64,000 nucleotides of DNA, taken from Paragyromitra xinjiangensis. Lineage: Eukaryota; Ascomycota; Pezizomycetes; Pezizales; Discinaceae. The stretch covers positions 62,001-126,000 of the forward strand of contig JBCAMK010000018.1 of NCBI GenBank assembly GCA_038503065.1, written 5' to 3'. This document shows positions 12,301 through 26,386 of this stretch, piece after piece. Under the pieces are notes generated by a model, which was not told the DNA's origin, ran no database searches, and saw nothing but the letters and a program-made list of their open reading frames with translations. The position numbers were made by a program, and so were the translations under genes. Position 1 is the first letter of the stretch. Each line of letters opens with the position of its first letter.

Positions 12301-15240
12301 TAGGGTTTTTTCTTTCCTCTTGAAACAAAACTTGTGATTTGTACTTGGAATGTGGCGAATTCTGCAGTCGTAACCAATTTGTTTTTGTGGATGCGGTGTG
12401 TAGACCGCAACAAGCCTCAGAATTAAGCGGGCAGATATCAGCCAACGAGTTGAATCGCCGACAGCATATTTGAAGTGGAATGGGGCTCAATTGGCACGAT
12501 CGCCATAGGTAAAGTAGATGCGAATTATTATCAATTGGCGTGTTTTGTGATAACGGCGTTCCTAAAAGAATGATCCGCGTTGGGCGAACAGGCAAACTAA
12601 CCTGCATCCAAGGCAGATGCGCCTACTCTTTAAACTTCAACCAATCAAAAGCGTGGATTCGGAATTTTCCACACCCAAGTTGGTTAGCCGGAGCCAACTA
12701 TCGAGTGCCCCAAAAACCTGTCTGGCCCAATTGAGGATGGAGCTTTGCTTTTTCTGCTCGAAATACGACCACTCCCTCAGCCATCTTGTTCCAAAGCAAC
12801 TGCACACACATCTGTTGGAGAAACCCGAAGACTATTGGAGGCTGCTCAATCTCTTTCTATGAGTTCGCTGAAGTTGTTGTTCCGTGTCGAAATAGTAATC
12901 CACATTTCAGAGAATCATCTCGAATTTTTCTTACCTCAAAGGAACGTAATTGCCGTGTGCACGTGGCGCTCAGGAGGCTACTAAAGGTATTCCTTTCCAG
13001 CGCAATTTTCGAATCGCCATGCTAGAGATAAGAACCTGGGCCAGTAGCTTCTGCGAGACGTGGGCCATAAGCACAAAATCGTACGATAGACACCCTTTCT
13101 TTCTTTTTCTTTGTTCACTCGGTTTCGTCATTTATACTATCTCTGCAATAGTTGCAGGAGGCCTAGAGACATCAACTTGAAAGCCCAGCGATTGGATTAG
13201 AGGCTGAGTGACGACAGCTGCAGAGTGTCTGCGCGAACAACGCGATGATGATGTTTTGAAACTTCTAGGGGTTTCCCCACAGTATTCCATATAGAAATTC
13301 TTTTGCTAGATATGGACCTATAGTAGCATTTCATAAGCAAAACTCCAATTCACCACTCGAGTGTTGTGATTAGTTGCCGCGGAGCAGCTATCGGTAATTC
13401 GTCCGTTAAGCACTAATAGCTTTCTAAAGTTCCTGGGGTACCTTTTCTGGAACGATTACCGAAAATCGATTGGTACTCGAGTGATACGATGGGCACGTAT
13501 CTGTATGACGCGACGCGACGCTATGGGGCATCGCCTGAAGTTTACTATGTCTCGGGGGGGTGGGTGGGTGAGAAAATCAAAGTAAGCTGAAACAGGTGTG
13601 GCGCAAATAAACCGGAGCAATCTACATTGCTATCTAGCCGCTGGAGACGTTCACTTGAACCAGCTCTAGGTTCTTCTCCGTTCGAGAGCTTTGCGTATGT
13701 GCCGGTATGAAGTCTGTGTTTTTTTACACGGTCTATGCCTATCGGCTTCCACCAGAGACATATCAAGGATGAGTGTTCCTAAACACACCTAAGAATTTGG
13801 CAAGCTGAGGCACCTAATCTCGGGTATTCCCGAAGCTATTTGTTTCTTCATGCCTTCGTCTCGAGGATGTCGAGACCTGAAAGCTCGTTACGACATTCAT
13901 CTTCCATTTCTTAATGCCTTATGTATTCGGCAATTGGATTGTTTCCACGCCGGGACCAGTATCAGGGAATTCTAGTGGATGTCCTAATGTTCCTTCAATT
14001 CACACTCATCCCAGACCCCTGTCTCCACGTGTCTCGCTTTGAGTCTGTCGGAAGGTTGTTCTGGTCTGAACCCCACACTTATATTGCTGGCGCATTATGC
14101 GCTATCCGAACCAGGGCTCTCCCGGAGAATTTTTATTACTTTGTTTTTTTTTGGCGTGTCCCGAGGAGAGGGGACCTTCTTTGACAGGCTCGGTTCGGTT
14201 GAGGCTTATGGGTTCCTTTTTTCTCTCATTCTGGTGCATGTTCCAAGGGTTCGTTTGAACTCCAGATCTATATACAGAGCACTTTAATAACTATCCTCAA
14301 ATTTCAAATGAGCTGTTCGGCTCCACTGCTGTGGTTTCTGGAAGTCTATAGTGCTTGGTACGAGGAGCCGGAGCCAGGTGTATTCCTCAAGCCGAGATCG
14401 TGGGCCTTTTTGACCACCGAGCGCACTGTCGCCATTTGCGCTCATCATCTGACCTCTGTTTTATTTGCTGGGGAAAATCGCAGGCCTGGTCTGAGGTTTC
14501 TGTTCTCTTCGACGCGTGAGGCGCGCAGAGCTATTCCAGATTTTGAGTAAGGTATTTCGTAGGAAAGGGGACGTCTTTCTTGCGTTCCAATGTATTCCTC
14601 TGATTGTAGACGTGTGGAGGTGCCATCAGCTCAGCTCTTCCTCCACCCAAACTGTATTCTCTGTTCATGATCCCTCTCTGGGGCACTTTTCCCTTGCCTC
14701 ATAGGTCTCCGAATCCCAAAGATCGATGATTGCGCCAAGTCATCTGTGCCAGGCAATGCAGGTACGATTTGCGGCCTGTGCGTGACGTCTTCGTCCTAAG
14801 TTGCCAATTGGTAACTACACCGATGGGCTCAGGCTTTACCCGCATTTACCACTTGACATCTATAGCTCGAAGAGAGATGATCACTGGGATGTCTAAAACA
14901 ATTGGCTCATTTCTAAAGCTTGGATTTCATGGAAAGGGGCTTCGAATATGATAGGTGGTGGTGGGGATAAGGCGTTATCTGTCAACCAAGGAACAATATA
15001 CCGTGGACGGAATTTCAGGCACCTCAGTTAATCGAGTCTTAAGGGATACAGCGCTGACGGAAATCCTTGGTCGTACTCATCATAAAGTATTTAATAAAAT
15101 TGTTTGAAACAAAGACTGAAAATTGACGACACCATTGCGCGGCCCAAAAAAAGTGAACATTAACCCCTGATCCCTACCAACCCCCCCTCCATAGAGTACC
15201 AATGTTTCCCCAAAGAACCCCCACCCGGCCAAGTGACAAA
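9330..15240. other. gene-free region, about 5.9 kb
   Basis: I find no protein family, rRNA or tRNA here. Open frames reach at most about 150 codons (11160-11609 minus) and lack recognisable motifs. CTCGAG-containing palindromic motifs recur (about 9450, 10522, 10667, 13355, 13476). Stretches of moderate GC alternate with AT-rich DNA, as in decayed repeats, but no terminal repeats, reverse transcriptase or transposase could be read. Confidence 0.45.
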
Positions 15241-15262
15241 GAAAAAGAAAAAGAAAAAGAAA
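15241..15262. repeat. GAAAAA microsatellite
   Basis: Three full copies of a GAAAAA hexamer plus a partial one, directly beyond the stop codon of the small minus-strand gene, so within its likely 3' untranslated region. Confidence 0.85.
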
Positions 15263-15657
15263 TCAATGCTGATGGCAAGGATGAGTATGAGCCGCTGTTC
15301 CTAAGTTCCAGCTTTCAGGTTCATGATTATCGCGGCATCCCCGAGCCACAACAGTAGCCTCATCTGGTAAGCCTCCTTCGCACTCAACCACTTCGTACAC
15401 TAACCTCCCGAGCACGACGAAAGGAGCGATGATTTCGCAGGGTGATCTGTTATCCATGACAGTTTCCTCATCTCGTCCGGCAGCCTGCATCAATTAGTAA
15501 AAGCTATCAGTTAGTTTTGATGCTTACAGCGGACACTAGGCGGGTGGATACATACCACACATTCAGCGCAGGCCGATTGATTGACCCAAACCCAATTCGC
15601 ACAGTCGTAGACGAAGAAGTTCTTGCAACGAAATCTGTAGTATCCTGATCCGCTCAT
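15263..15657 (-). CDS. small Cys/Trp-rich fungal protein, 107 aa, unknown function
   Basis: Two exons, 15657-15556 and 15484-15263, joined in phase 0 by a GTATGT...ATGCAG intron of 71 nt, encode 107 residues. The N-terminus MSGSGYYRFRCKNFF, then YDCANWVWVNQSACAECV and AAGRDEE, matches a pattern I know from a widespread family of short uncharacterised proteins in filamentous ascomycetes: a conserved Cys/Trp head, then a variable tail. There is no signal peptide and no catalytic motif. It is the only convincing gene in about 17 kb, and no clear open frames continue from it. The paired cysteines (C10, C19, C30, C33) might bind a metal or form disulfides; that is inference. Confidence 0.75.
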
Positions 15658-17838
15658 TTTGTGTGGTGGGTTGGATGGGAATAGCTTGGATTTTCGAAGG
15701 ATATATTGAGGATATCAGATAGGTTGAGATGGGACGGCGAGCACTGATGCCTGAGGGAAGCTGACTGGGGAGAATGGGAATAAAAGAGACTTGATTTCTT
15801 TGGTAGCTCGAGAGATATGAAGGTAGGTTGGATTGGTATTGTTGCTTGAGATTGTTCTGAGGACTGGATTGAAAAAACTGAGAGAGAACTCCAGCCTTTA
15901 TGTACCACTGGTTTGGGACACAGACCACCAAGAAGCTGAAGCTAAAGGCCTCGTGGCTCCCAGGATCAAAGTAGGGCGACATGGGATAACTTCTTAACAA
16001 GGCCAAGAGATATTTCTGAAGCCCGGAGGTCCAGAGTCTAGACTAAAAGTATCATACCACTACAGCCAGAATCGACGCCTTCTCCATCGTAAGATCCCTT
16101 GCAATAGACCTACAGTATGATTGCTCACACGAATCTTGGTTTGTTCCTTATGGGTAACCTTGGATCAGGCTCACATGAGAAGCCTCGTTCCTGCAGAGAT
16201 GAAATTCACCTAAAGCCCGATGTTACCTCATAAACTTCTGCAGTGTCGCAGTTAGTGCCTAGATTCTGTTAGAGCGCTAGTGTCTTGCCCTTTCTTTTTC
16301 TTGGTTAACGTAGTCAAACCGGTGGTGATAATTGCTTTTCTTCCTCGAAGGAGCTGCTATCAATATGCTTGTCTCACTACATGTTTGCCCTTCCTGCTGT
16401 CAGGAACATGTCCATGAGGCCCTGCTTTACATCGCCCGAAATCTAGTCTTTGCAAAAAGCAGATGCTTACGGCGCATCATGCAACTATTCCGTCATGCTA
16501 CATAGGCACTGATTCGTAATTGAACCATTTCCTATTGGCATAATCCATGCTGTGAAATTTATGATAAAGCTTTCTTATTAATTGCGATTGTGGAGTAGAA
16601 GACCGTTTTTGCTCTATCTTTTTTTTCCCTTTCCGCCAGTTTCTAATCCCTCGTTGCTTCATCGGTCTATTGAAGGACCAAGTCCCTACTTTGTAGACAC
16701 CTCAAGTATCAGTGACGACACGTCGTTCGTTACGGGTTTTGTGTCTGCTTGGCTAAATCATCACAGTTAATGGTTCGAAGTCTCGTGCTAACCAAATTTC
16801 CAACCTGGGAAGTTCTGCCGATTTAATCGCGACTTTCCCGCCGGATGTCTCCGATTCCTAATCCCAGTTTAACTTAGGACGTATTTTTTTTGATCACCCT
16901 ACCAGTAAGTATTCATAGATCACGTCAAGTAGTGTTTCGCAACGATTTATACGTGCTTGATATATATTAGCCCAGTAGATCACTCGATAGTAGGTGTTCA
17001 TCCCATGTTACGTGGTAGCCTGCATGCCAAGGGTTGGTCTCCGCCGACCCTTGTTGGAAGGCCTTCCTTGACAGTTGTGATCGGGTTCGAGCTCAGCTGA
17101 ACACGCGCCGCAATTTATCTCGCCGTGTATTCGGTAGCCGCCTGCTATGGCAGGACCCAAGGATCTGGCCAATACGCAAGCAAAGAATTTGAACATGCTA
17201 TATTGCGTTTTTTTTTCCATCGTTCTATTTCTAGCCGATCTGTTTGCCTCCAGCCAGAATCTATAGTTTGAGAACATGGATGGCCATTTACCTACGCACT
17301 TTTTCATCTACTCCTCGTACACAGTTCGTAGCAGAACCTTTCGTTGCTTCACTCGGCGGGACTTCGGAGATTGCGGGTGCGTATAGGGAGAAAAAAATTA
17401 GATAGAATTCGAACTCCGACGCTCAATATTGTAGGCCGAGCATGGATGAAGCGTGCGTGACGGCCGCAATGAAACACTGGACAATAGGAATTGAATCACG
17501 CGATCTTGCGGCAATTATTATACTAATAGTGGTGAATGTGATGAATGAAGCCGGAGTTTCGTTCGAGTCAGGACTGTCCAGGGACGGGGAAGTCGGGATG
17601 CCTGGCCAATGGATCCAGCCTCTCTTGGAGAACAAGGAAATCCCAATGCGGTAAATTGGAGGTTATCGAGAGATAGTTTTTCTCGCTTCGAACGGGAAGA
17701 CTGATAGAGAGTATGCTGACATCCGAAGTACCGTACTGATAGAAGGACCTGTTGGCCAATCCTTTCCATAGGCGGGTATACACGAGGCTGCGGATTGAAC
17801 ACAGGAGGTTTCCCGCCTGAAAGTCAAGACGTGGGGTC

Positions 17839-17905
17839 CAGGATATTGGCACAGAGGGTATTGTACATAGGGTATTGTACACAGGATATTGTGTAAGTAG
17901 GATAT
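17839..17905. repeat. short tandem repeat, unit about 14 bp
   Basis: Four to five degenerate copies of a unit resembling GGGTATTGTACACA, each varying by a few bases. Confidence 0.75.
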
Positions 17906-20900
17906 TAATATTACGGGCATTGCAAGGATAAAGTGCTGTGCTTTCGTCTCCAAACCAGGTGTTGCACCGTGCATGTCGCGGACAGGCGTGCCAAGAACAT
18001 CCCTGCCGTCGCTCGTCCGTCGTACATAGGGTTGCAGCACAGTAGATGAAGCGGGGCCGTAGTGGAGAAGTGCGATCAAACAATTAACAGAGACTCCTAT
18101 AGCCTAGTGACTATCAGTACTCTCAAACCCTGGTGCCTGTTGAGAGTCCCTTTTGATCGAATGGACCTGGATAGGACGCACTTACTCCCCGGCGATGGTT
18201 CGCCACCTGTCACTATACAGAAGTGGAATAGAGTCGGTCCGCCTCTTGAGGGCGTATCCTCGAATAATCCCGGATTTAAATCGAGATCACTTGTGGTTCT
18301 CCAAAGTACCAATCAATGAATCATCACTTACCTACCTACCTGCCCTAGGGAATTCCCTGCATTGTCCCGTGTGAATACTCCATTCCAGGTTTTACAGAAA
18401 ACATTCACCGGCGGGGCCAAAGCGGATTGCACTATTGAAATTTGGCTAGCTCTACTCATGGCTCGATTGATCACCCCCAACTCTCTTACCAAAGCGGCTC
18501 AGAATACTGGAGAGTTGTGTGATACACATACGCCATCTATGCACAGTCTTGTCGATCCCAACGATAAATGTCGCCTTTTTCTCAGTGTCCACATGCGCCT
18601 CCGATCACTAGATATTGCTCGCTTGCCGTCAGGGTAAGTTTTGGATATTAATTCCTTGCTAATTAGGGCACGAGAAAAGCCAAACCTCCAGAAACCCCCC
18701 ATGCTGGCGTAATGAGTATTTCAAATGTGGAAATATACGGATGTTTTAAGCCTCAAGGTTGTCGGTACTTGAACCTGGCGTTATCTTTTGGCAAGCCTAA
18801 AGCCCCAGCTGAAAGTCCCTGACAACCTTTCTCACCTTTCAATTGGTAAACGCACTATATCTCTCTTGTTACACAATGAGATTCCTCAAGTAAGCCTGCA
18901 TGTGGACACTAGCTACGTTCTACCCCCCGTTTGCCCCCTGGGGTATGCGGAGTACCATCATTCATTGAATTCTAATCCCAGTAATTGGCCCAAGGCAGTC
19001 CGGAAAGAAGAAAAAAACTCCTTAGATGGTATTTAAGCTTCATGATTTTCATAATAGTACGTATGTCCTGCATCATACCAGTTAGAGGTCCTTTAAAACA
19101 TGCATTGGGACCAACTAGAAACCTCTGGTACCTCGGGTATTCAAAATCCGCCCATCCAAGACGGTGACATCTTTAATTGTGGATGTAGCTGTCCTGGCGG
19201 AACTATCACGATAGAGGCGGTAGTGGTACGATAATTGGAGTTGCTTCCGCGCGGTTTGCGTGGCGGAAGATCGAGGAACGTGCGCCCGTACTATTTGAGC
19301 CCTTGGGGAAGTGATGGATATGCGAATCGAAGCTATGACTGGAATTTTCCCTAGCTAGCATTCGATCAATCAAAAAGGAAAGAAGAGTAAAGCGAAGTCG
19401 TACACCAAAAATAACTAATTCCAAACGGCGGGTATGCAACGGTCCGATTTACCCTCACGTGGCTGCCATGGGATGATCCACTTTTCGGGGTTGATTAAGT
19501 GTTGAGAAAAACTTCTGTGCTGATATGGCTCATCCGAATTGTGCATAATGATTTACCCATGATAGATAACGAACATGTAAGTAGTATTGTGGCGAGAATA
19601 CCATGCATTGAACACATAGGTTACTGCATTAGGTACTAAACCGCACAGCCATAGACTGTGCCCTTCATGAGCACTTTTTGGGAATATTTTCGTATTCGTA
19701 AATACGCCTCATACGTATGGCTATACTGGTACCCGTGACCTTGATTTGATACCCAACCTGAGGGACTAGCCAAGTTTTTCAGGTTTACCTACTTATCGTC
19801 ATCAAAGATTATCAAGCACTACTCATATGTTGCTGACAACCGCCGATCAAATCTTTGGGGCTTTTGCACAGCCGCATCGACCCACTAGCTCTAGTATGAT
19901 GGATGAAATTCTTACTCTCCCACATGCTCTCAATACGGTTCACCGGGATAGAGAGATAAGCGTGAGAGCGTATTCAAGGGGTCAAGGGGTATCTTGAAGC
20001 CTTAATCTCCTGGTTGCGATGGAGAATTTCAATTGGATAGCTAGACTAGTGCTAATATAAGTCCTTGTTGATCGTAAGTTAGTATTGCCTATGTGGAATC
20101 TTCAACTTACTGTACACAAAATTGCCAAGGGCTAAAGTAGTGGTACATAGGTAGTGATACAAATAGAAATGTGAAGCACTTATTAAGAATGGATAGTCCA
20201 AAGGACTATGGAGTATTAGCCTAAGGATTCCCAGGCTACCTCTAGGTAGAGTAAGTTGTCCCCAGCTGTTAGTACGCCGAGTAATCGCAGGGGACAGAGA
20301 AGAGAAGTCTTACCCATATTCACTGGTAGGAGTCGAAGAAAGTCACAACCAATAGGCTATCGGCTTCTTGGCACGTTCTCCTAGATTCTCTAAACTTCAT
20401 AATAATCCCTCAAGGCAACAGCGAGAAAGATCGGAAGGCTTATGTTTTCAGTCTGCATCACATTATCGCACTCGATCAAATGGTTATCAACATTTCGCCC
20501 CATATTTGATGATTGGAGCGCTCGACACGTATCTAATTTGAAATACGTGGTATGTTTCGCCTTCTCTGACCAAAATGTAGATGTGCCTGATTCGTGTCTC
20601 GTCCCTTAGACATCTATTGGGCCTAAATAGTGTGACAGATGTTCACACCAACTCTTATTCCGCTAGACACGGCTGAGGTTGGCAATCATTGAACATCATA
20701 GTTGGTTCGATTCCCTTTTGGGCTTATCCACAAATCTCCATTGAATTTCGAACTGTCATAGTATTCAAGCGTCCGATCGTCTAAAGCACTTGAGCCTTAT
20801 GAAGTTCAAGTTGGTAATATGACACCGCCGAGTTAAGCCAAAACCACACCGCCGAGCCGATGCAACGGCAGCCAATTTATCCCACCAGTGAGACAGCACA

Positions 20901-23900
20901 CATATGGATAAATATGATCTCCTCACCACGTAAGGCGTTGGAGTGAGATACGACGGCCAAGGATTACTCCTAACAGCAACTGACTGCGATGAGTTCGCGG
21001 CTGCGTTCGAGCAGAAGTGTTTAAACCACCAAGGTTGAATATGCACTTTCTTAAGTTGCTATATATATTATTGTGCCTCTTTGGCGCATATTTCTCATCT
21101 TCTGAGTTTATCCGGTGTTCGAGTGGCATCTTTGAGACAGCTGCGTTTTCAAACAGTTTTACATAGAATATCACACAGCCTCGCACATGTAACTCGTGAA
21201 GAGCCTGATCAACGACATACTGACCTGTCTGGCTACGAGAGAGACAAGAAAACAACACACGGCTGGGGTTTCGTGGTACTTCACAGAAGAGGAATAGCGG
21301 AGGAATGTTGGCTATCACAATATTAATGTTTTCCCACGGTATGACATCTTTGTTTCGAAGACTCTTTGTTGTTTAACGAGATCTGTAGCCACATCATGAC
21401 TAAAGTCCGCTACAGGGTCACTTTGCCTGTCTTTCGAGTGATTGGTTGTGACTATCGAAGCACAACCCCAGCCAGGATCCGCGATAAGAGCGTCATTCAT
21501 GAGTCCAGTTTCCAATTCGCCCCTTCCTTACCATTATACTCTGATCCATGCCGAATAAAATGGTATAGGCCTAAGGCAAGTCCGATAAAGCTCTCCTTAC
21601 CTGCGAAGATAGAATGCCGTACAATGATCCACGGCAGCAATTCTAAATTACTAGAGTCACCAAGTTCGCGTGCAGGTGCAGGCAGCCCGACCGCATATAT
21701 GTCGGTTCGGGGGTTTCCGAGAGAAATAGACGGTTTACGGTTTACTATGTCAGGCAGTTATTCCTATGGAAATTCGGTGCATGCGCGGGGAGGAACGTAC
21801 GAAAGTCATCTGTTTGACTTTACCTTCCGATTTTTTTTTTCTGTTGGCAAAAAAAACGCCCCATCTAACCAGCTAAAACCAGCAAATCTCGGCGTGTGTC
21901 GCTTTTTATGGGTGGGTTCTCCACCGAATTGTCTCAGGGATTAGCTAGGTAAGAGTCTCGTTAAGCCCACTAGATATTGCTCGGGGATTGTTACTCGAAG
22001 ATCCCGACTCGATGTCGCTTACCGTTTTTTTAATACCCCCCTCTTTCCAAAGATCTCGGAACGCCGTTACTTCCTGCAACCGACGAGGCTGAAAATAGGA
22101 TTATTCTGTCCCCTCCAAATCAAGAGATATCCATCGAGATGCATGTGTCGAGCAGGGGTCTCTCTGATTGCTTAAATCCTTAAAAAGAGGAGGGGGAAGG
22201 TGAAGATGCCGCGACTCCGTTAGGGGAGAAAAAAGCAAATCCCCACCGGTAGAATATCGTTCGACATGAGATATTTCGAACGGGGCGAACTAGGGGGAAT
22301 CTAGTTAACGAAGCGCTAATCAACGGGACGACGCGGCGGGAGAGCAGAAAAAACCGTTGACCACAGGGCAAGACATTCTGAAACTCGTCCAGATAGTGGT
22401 ACCTCGACGTCTCTAAAAAATTGTTTTTGTCTGAGAGACACGATAGTCAGTATGTAGTATCTCTGTATGCTCCAATGCCACGAGTGATACCTAATGACCC
22501 TTTCGTCTCCCTCTGCTGAGGAGACAGATGGGGACGCTCTTTCGACTGATGGCCCCGAGACACGGCCCCGCGTGCTGCAAATCGATATCCCACTGGGCTT
22601 TTTCAAAATAATATTCCTTATGCATGAGAATATCGAGGAGGACAAGTCTTCGACTGGCGTGGGAGGGTGCGCACAATCACTTCGCACCCATTACGTGTCA
22701 CATGTTGCAGGATAACCGACCGCCTGCGTGAGGATGCTGCACTAAATCCACTGTGGGTCGGAAAAGAAATTGGCCACCGTCCGTCCAAACTCCAACCCAG
22801 AGGGGCCAGAGTCATCACGGAGTTCTGATAGGCAGAGCCACTGTTGTTATTGGTTCTAAGACATTGCTCAGACAGGGAGTAGCAATCACGTGACCTGAAG
22901 AAGCTAAGCCGAGTGACTTACCATGAAGGGGTTTTGATATTGCTGGATGATATCAGTGCTCCTTGAACCCCGAGTAATGATATTCAGGCTCAGATCCGAA
23001 AGGAGTCCCAAGTGTCATATCCCTCGGTCCACATTTGGTGACCTTCCCCTTTCAACCACTGATACCTGAGGAGTTGTCGAAGGCCTCGATCGAGTTCAGA
23101 AAATGGCTATTCCTCCTCATCAAACCTGATGTGTTTAGTTTGTCAGCGAGCTGGTCTTCCTATGTCTGGAGCATACGTGTCATGTGCCTGCCTTGCAAAG
23201 GTCACGTCAGCATGGTTTGAAGTCTCCAATCCTCGCCACAGTCAATCATTCACTACATCATACGCAGTGCATATGAGGTCAGCCTTTGCATCAAATGACT
23301 TTTTTCTATTTTCGAGACTCTTCAGATCTCTATACAGGTTTCGAGAAATTAAAGGATCGCTGGGCACTCCCAGGATCCACAACCATGCGGCGCAACTGTG
23401 TATCAGGGTTGGAGGCTAGGGGAGGGGGAGGTGATGTGCATCGGGATTTACTTCGGGAAGCATTCCTTTCATTTGAGGCGTCTGCTAGGGTTGTGAGACA
23501 GTTGTGGTATTGACTTTTCTCTATTTTATTATTTTATCTTGCAATTCGATTTTTACTTTAGGCTCACCGTTGAAGTGGAGCAACACACCCTGCATGAAAG
23601 GACGGCGAACTACATGCACGGCGAAACCCGGGATACAATAATCGTATTTCCTGAATTTTGGCATGGAAACCCTGGTTTGTTTGGAGTAAAATGCAATGCG
23701 TTGGAGTTCGGTAGTCGGCGACAGGCTCTATTTAGCCACGAGGAGTCAAGTATCGTGCGCTTTGACCACGGGTGTATCATACTCGGCTCGGGTCGGTCAC
23801 CAATTGTCCGTATTATGCGAACGACGGTTTTTGTGTTTTGTATATCTATTTACTTTCTTTTAACCTGATTGTGTAGAGTAAACGTGGATTAATTATGGGT

Positions 23901-25799
23901 TTATGTGCTACTCCACTATCTCCCTCTTGTCATGGCAGCGGGCTTTATATTGACGTTTACCCCAGGAATCCCGGGATCTGGGTTAGCTCGGAGGGGAATT
24001 CTCTGGAACCGAATCCAATTAATAAATATCTCTCGTGGATATATATTTTCTAAGCGAGGCTCGGCTAGAGAGTCTGCCTCGCTTATGTCATTTCCTTTGA
24101 TCAAAACAGGGAATCTCACTCGCCCCTCGCCTACAGTCATGAGGAAAAAAATAGTTTATAATGAAACTCGAAATTATTTTTTCGCAGAAAAGATTTTTTG
24201 CGGAAGTTGCAATCTTGGCATTTAAGCTCGCCATACGTACCTGAGCACCACAACCCTCAACAGCTATTGTGCATGATCGAGTAGAGTATGTAACTGGCCC
24301 TCAGGCTCATTTTCAACGATCGACTACGCCACAAATTTTAGATCTCATGTCAGCACTATATTATCCTTCTTCTCCTTTCTTCTTTACATCTTCCACGTAA
24401 GTCATCGGCACGGCCGGCCATCATTTCGTTCTATTTGATATTGGAGTCGGGATTACTTTCCTGTACTTAGCATTGCTATCCGGATTTCACCGGTATGTAG
24501 TAATCCGGTCCGGGAAAACTCTTTGTGTAATTTGGCCCCATCCGAGGAACGGGTTGGCGTCAGCTTATAAGATCGGGATCCTAGTAATGGTAGGTTGTAG
24601 CGAATTCTTGGCCGTAGTTTGAAAAAGAAACCGTGGGAGCTAGTTCGGCATGTTGTGTATTTGATATCGGCGAGGATGTCGTCTAAAAGGAAAAAGTCAA
24701 CTCGATGCAGGGTAGTACTAGTCAGGGGAGAAATACGTTAGTAGAAAGAGCTTATTCAGACTTCCTGTTTGGGTGTAGCTCGTGGGATCTCGAGTATGAC
24801 TACATGAAGATATTAGTCACATGAAATCACTCGGCAGATTCGTCAGTGGGAAATATTTCTTATGAAATTGTGCATAATCCCCCCCCTTATCACGGTGGAA
24901 GATGTTTCTATTACGATTTAGCAATTGGAAAGTCTTTTTAGAGAATTGAAATTAAATGAACAAGTTGCACGGTAAAGTCCGAAGCGGGACGGGCTCAAGA
25001 ACTGAACGATCTCTGTATGTATGCTTTTTTGTAACTGTGGTGTTCGAAAGCGAAGCTCGGGAGTACCCATAGAAATTATAGGAGTTCTCCGGAATCGTTC
25101 ACCGCTATTACCGTATTTGGTAGAGGTTGATAATGCCCTAAACGGGGAAGCCTGAGACACGGGACGAAGAAAAACTCATTTCCATTACTTTTTGAAATAA
25201 GGGTTGTGGATTATGGAGGAAAAGAAAATTTTGGAGGGATGGAAAAAGCAACTGTGGTAAATGATCGGCACCGGCCGATGGGTTTTGGAGAATCGGGTTC
25301 GGCATGCGTTCTCACTCGATATTCTAACATGGTAGTAAATAATAACCTCGTTAGTGCTATTGTGAGAAGGATACGAGTGTTGATTGGTCGTGGCTTGAAG
25401 CTATAGGGGTTTTAGGGAAATGTCCAACTGTAACCAATCACCGCAATGTACTATTCGAGTGATATATTGTGACTAACTACCATATTCTGGGCTTTTTAGC
25501 TAGTTTTGGTAAGTCTAAATACCATTACTCGTGAATCCACAGGTCATATTTTTGCAGTCGGGGGCATGCTGTTTGGCTAAAACCAGCCCGTTTATATCTG
25601 TGGTCTTTTAGGGAGATTAGTTGAAATCTGATCGACTCAATGAAAAAAATTGGATTTGCGAATCAAGCCGAGATACTAGAGACCATAATGACCTTGTGTG
25701 GTAATAAGTTTACCGGTATATGGTTTTTGTTTCCTTTTTGGGCGTTTGTTCGAGTTGATCTATTCGAAATACTAAATGGTTCACTGGCCTGGCTTTGCA

Positions 25800-25827
25800 A
25801 ACTAGGTCACTACAACTAGGTCACTAC
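25800..25827. repeat. perfect 14-bp direct duplication
   Basis: Two adjacent identical copies of AACTAGGTCACTAC, followed by the first bases of a third. No gene context. Confidence 0.85.
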
Positions 25828-26386
25828 AACTTACAGCTCGCTATGTCTAACATGATTCATCAGAAGTCAGCGCCCAAAGTGCTAGTGTATGTGGATATAG
25901 CAGGTCTGAGCTGCTGCTTGAAATTATCATGAGATCACGACTACGTATGTGAACACCATTTATCTTTCATATATGTAATCATTGGCATAGCTCTTGAACC
26001 GTGGAGGGTCTATAGAGAAGCAGATAGTGGTTAATATCGTGTCTACATCTACTAGAAAGTACTAACCAGCCGTCAGATAGCTTTCTCGTGTTCTGAGAAC
26101 AGTTGATTGATGCTCAGGCTGGCACTAAGTGAAATCATTTCAAGCAAATATTCCTGATATTGAGCTAGCTATGAGATAGTTAAACAAAGTAAAAATCGTA
26201 CTAAGATTGTACATGAGCAGTGAAATAGCCTAAGGCCTTTCTAACCTCCAAAAAGATCAATTAACGCCACCCCAAGAACACAAAGAATCTGTCCAACCCG
26301 TGGATCTCTAATAAAGGAAACCCCAAATTCGCGACAAAGTAAAAGTTAAAGAACGAACAGCCTCATAATAATACATAAAAGTCCCT

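Larger units (their letters stand above)
15658..26386. other. gene-free region, about 10.7 kb
   Basis: The largest empty stretch of the window. Open frames reach at most 192 codons (21366-21944 plus), with no family resemblance and no supporting splice structure. Two short tandem repeats are listed separately. A stretch near 20205-20360 stays open in one frame for about 50 codons but shows no motif. A likely reading is old, heavily mutated transposon DNA, which I cannot prove by eye. Confidence 0.45.

Noticed and set aside
20704..20714. GGTTCGATTCC, matching a tRNA B-box
   Set aside because: The flanking bases do not form a T-stem, and no A-box or acceptor stem is found at the right distance.
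21366..21944. 192-codon plus-strand frame
   Set aside because: Longest frame of the desert but without motif, biased composition or neighbouring exon; such lengths occur by chance in 17 kb.
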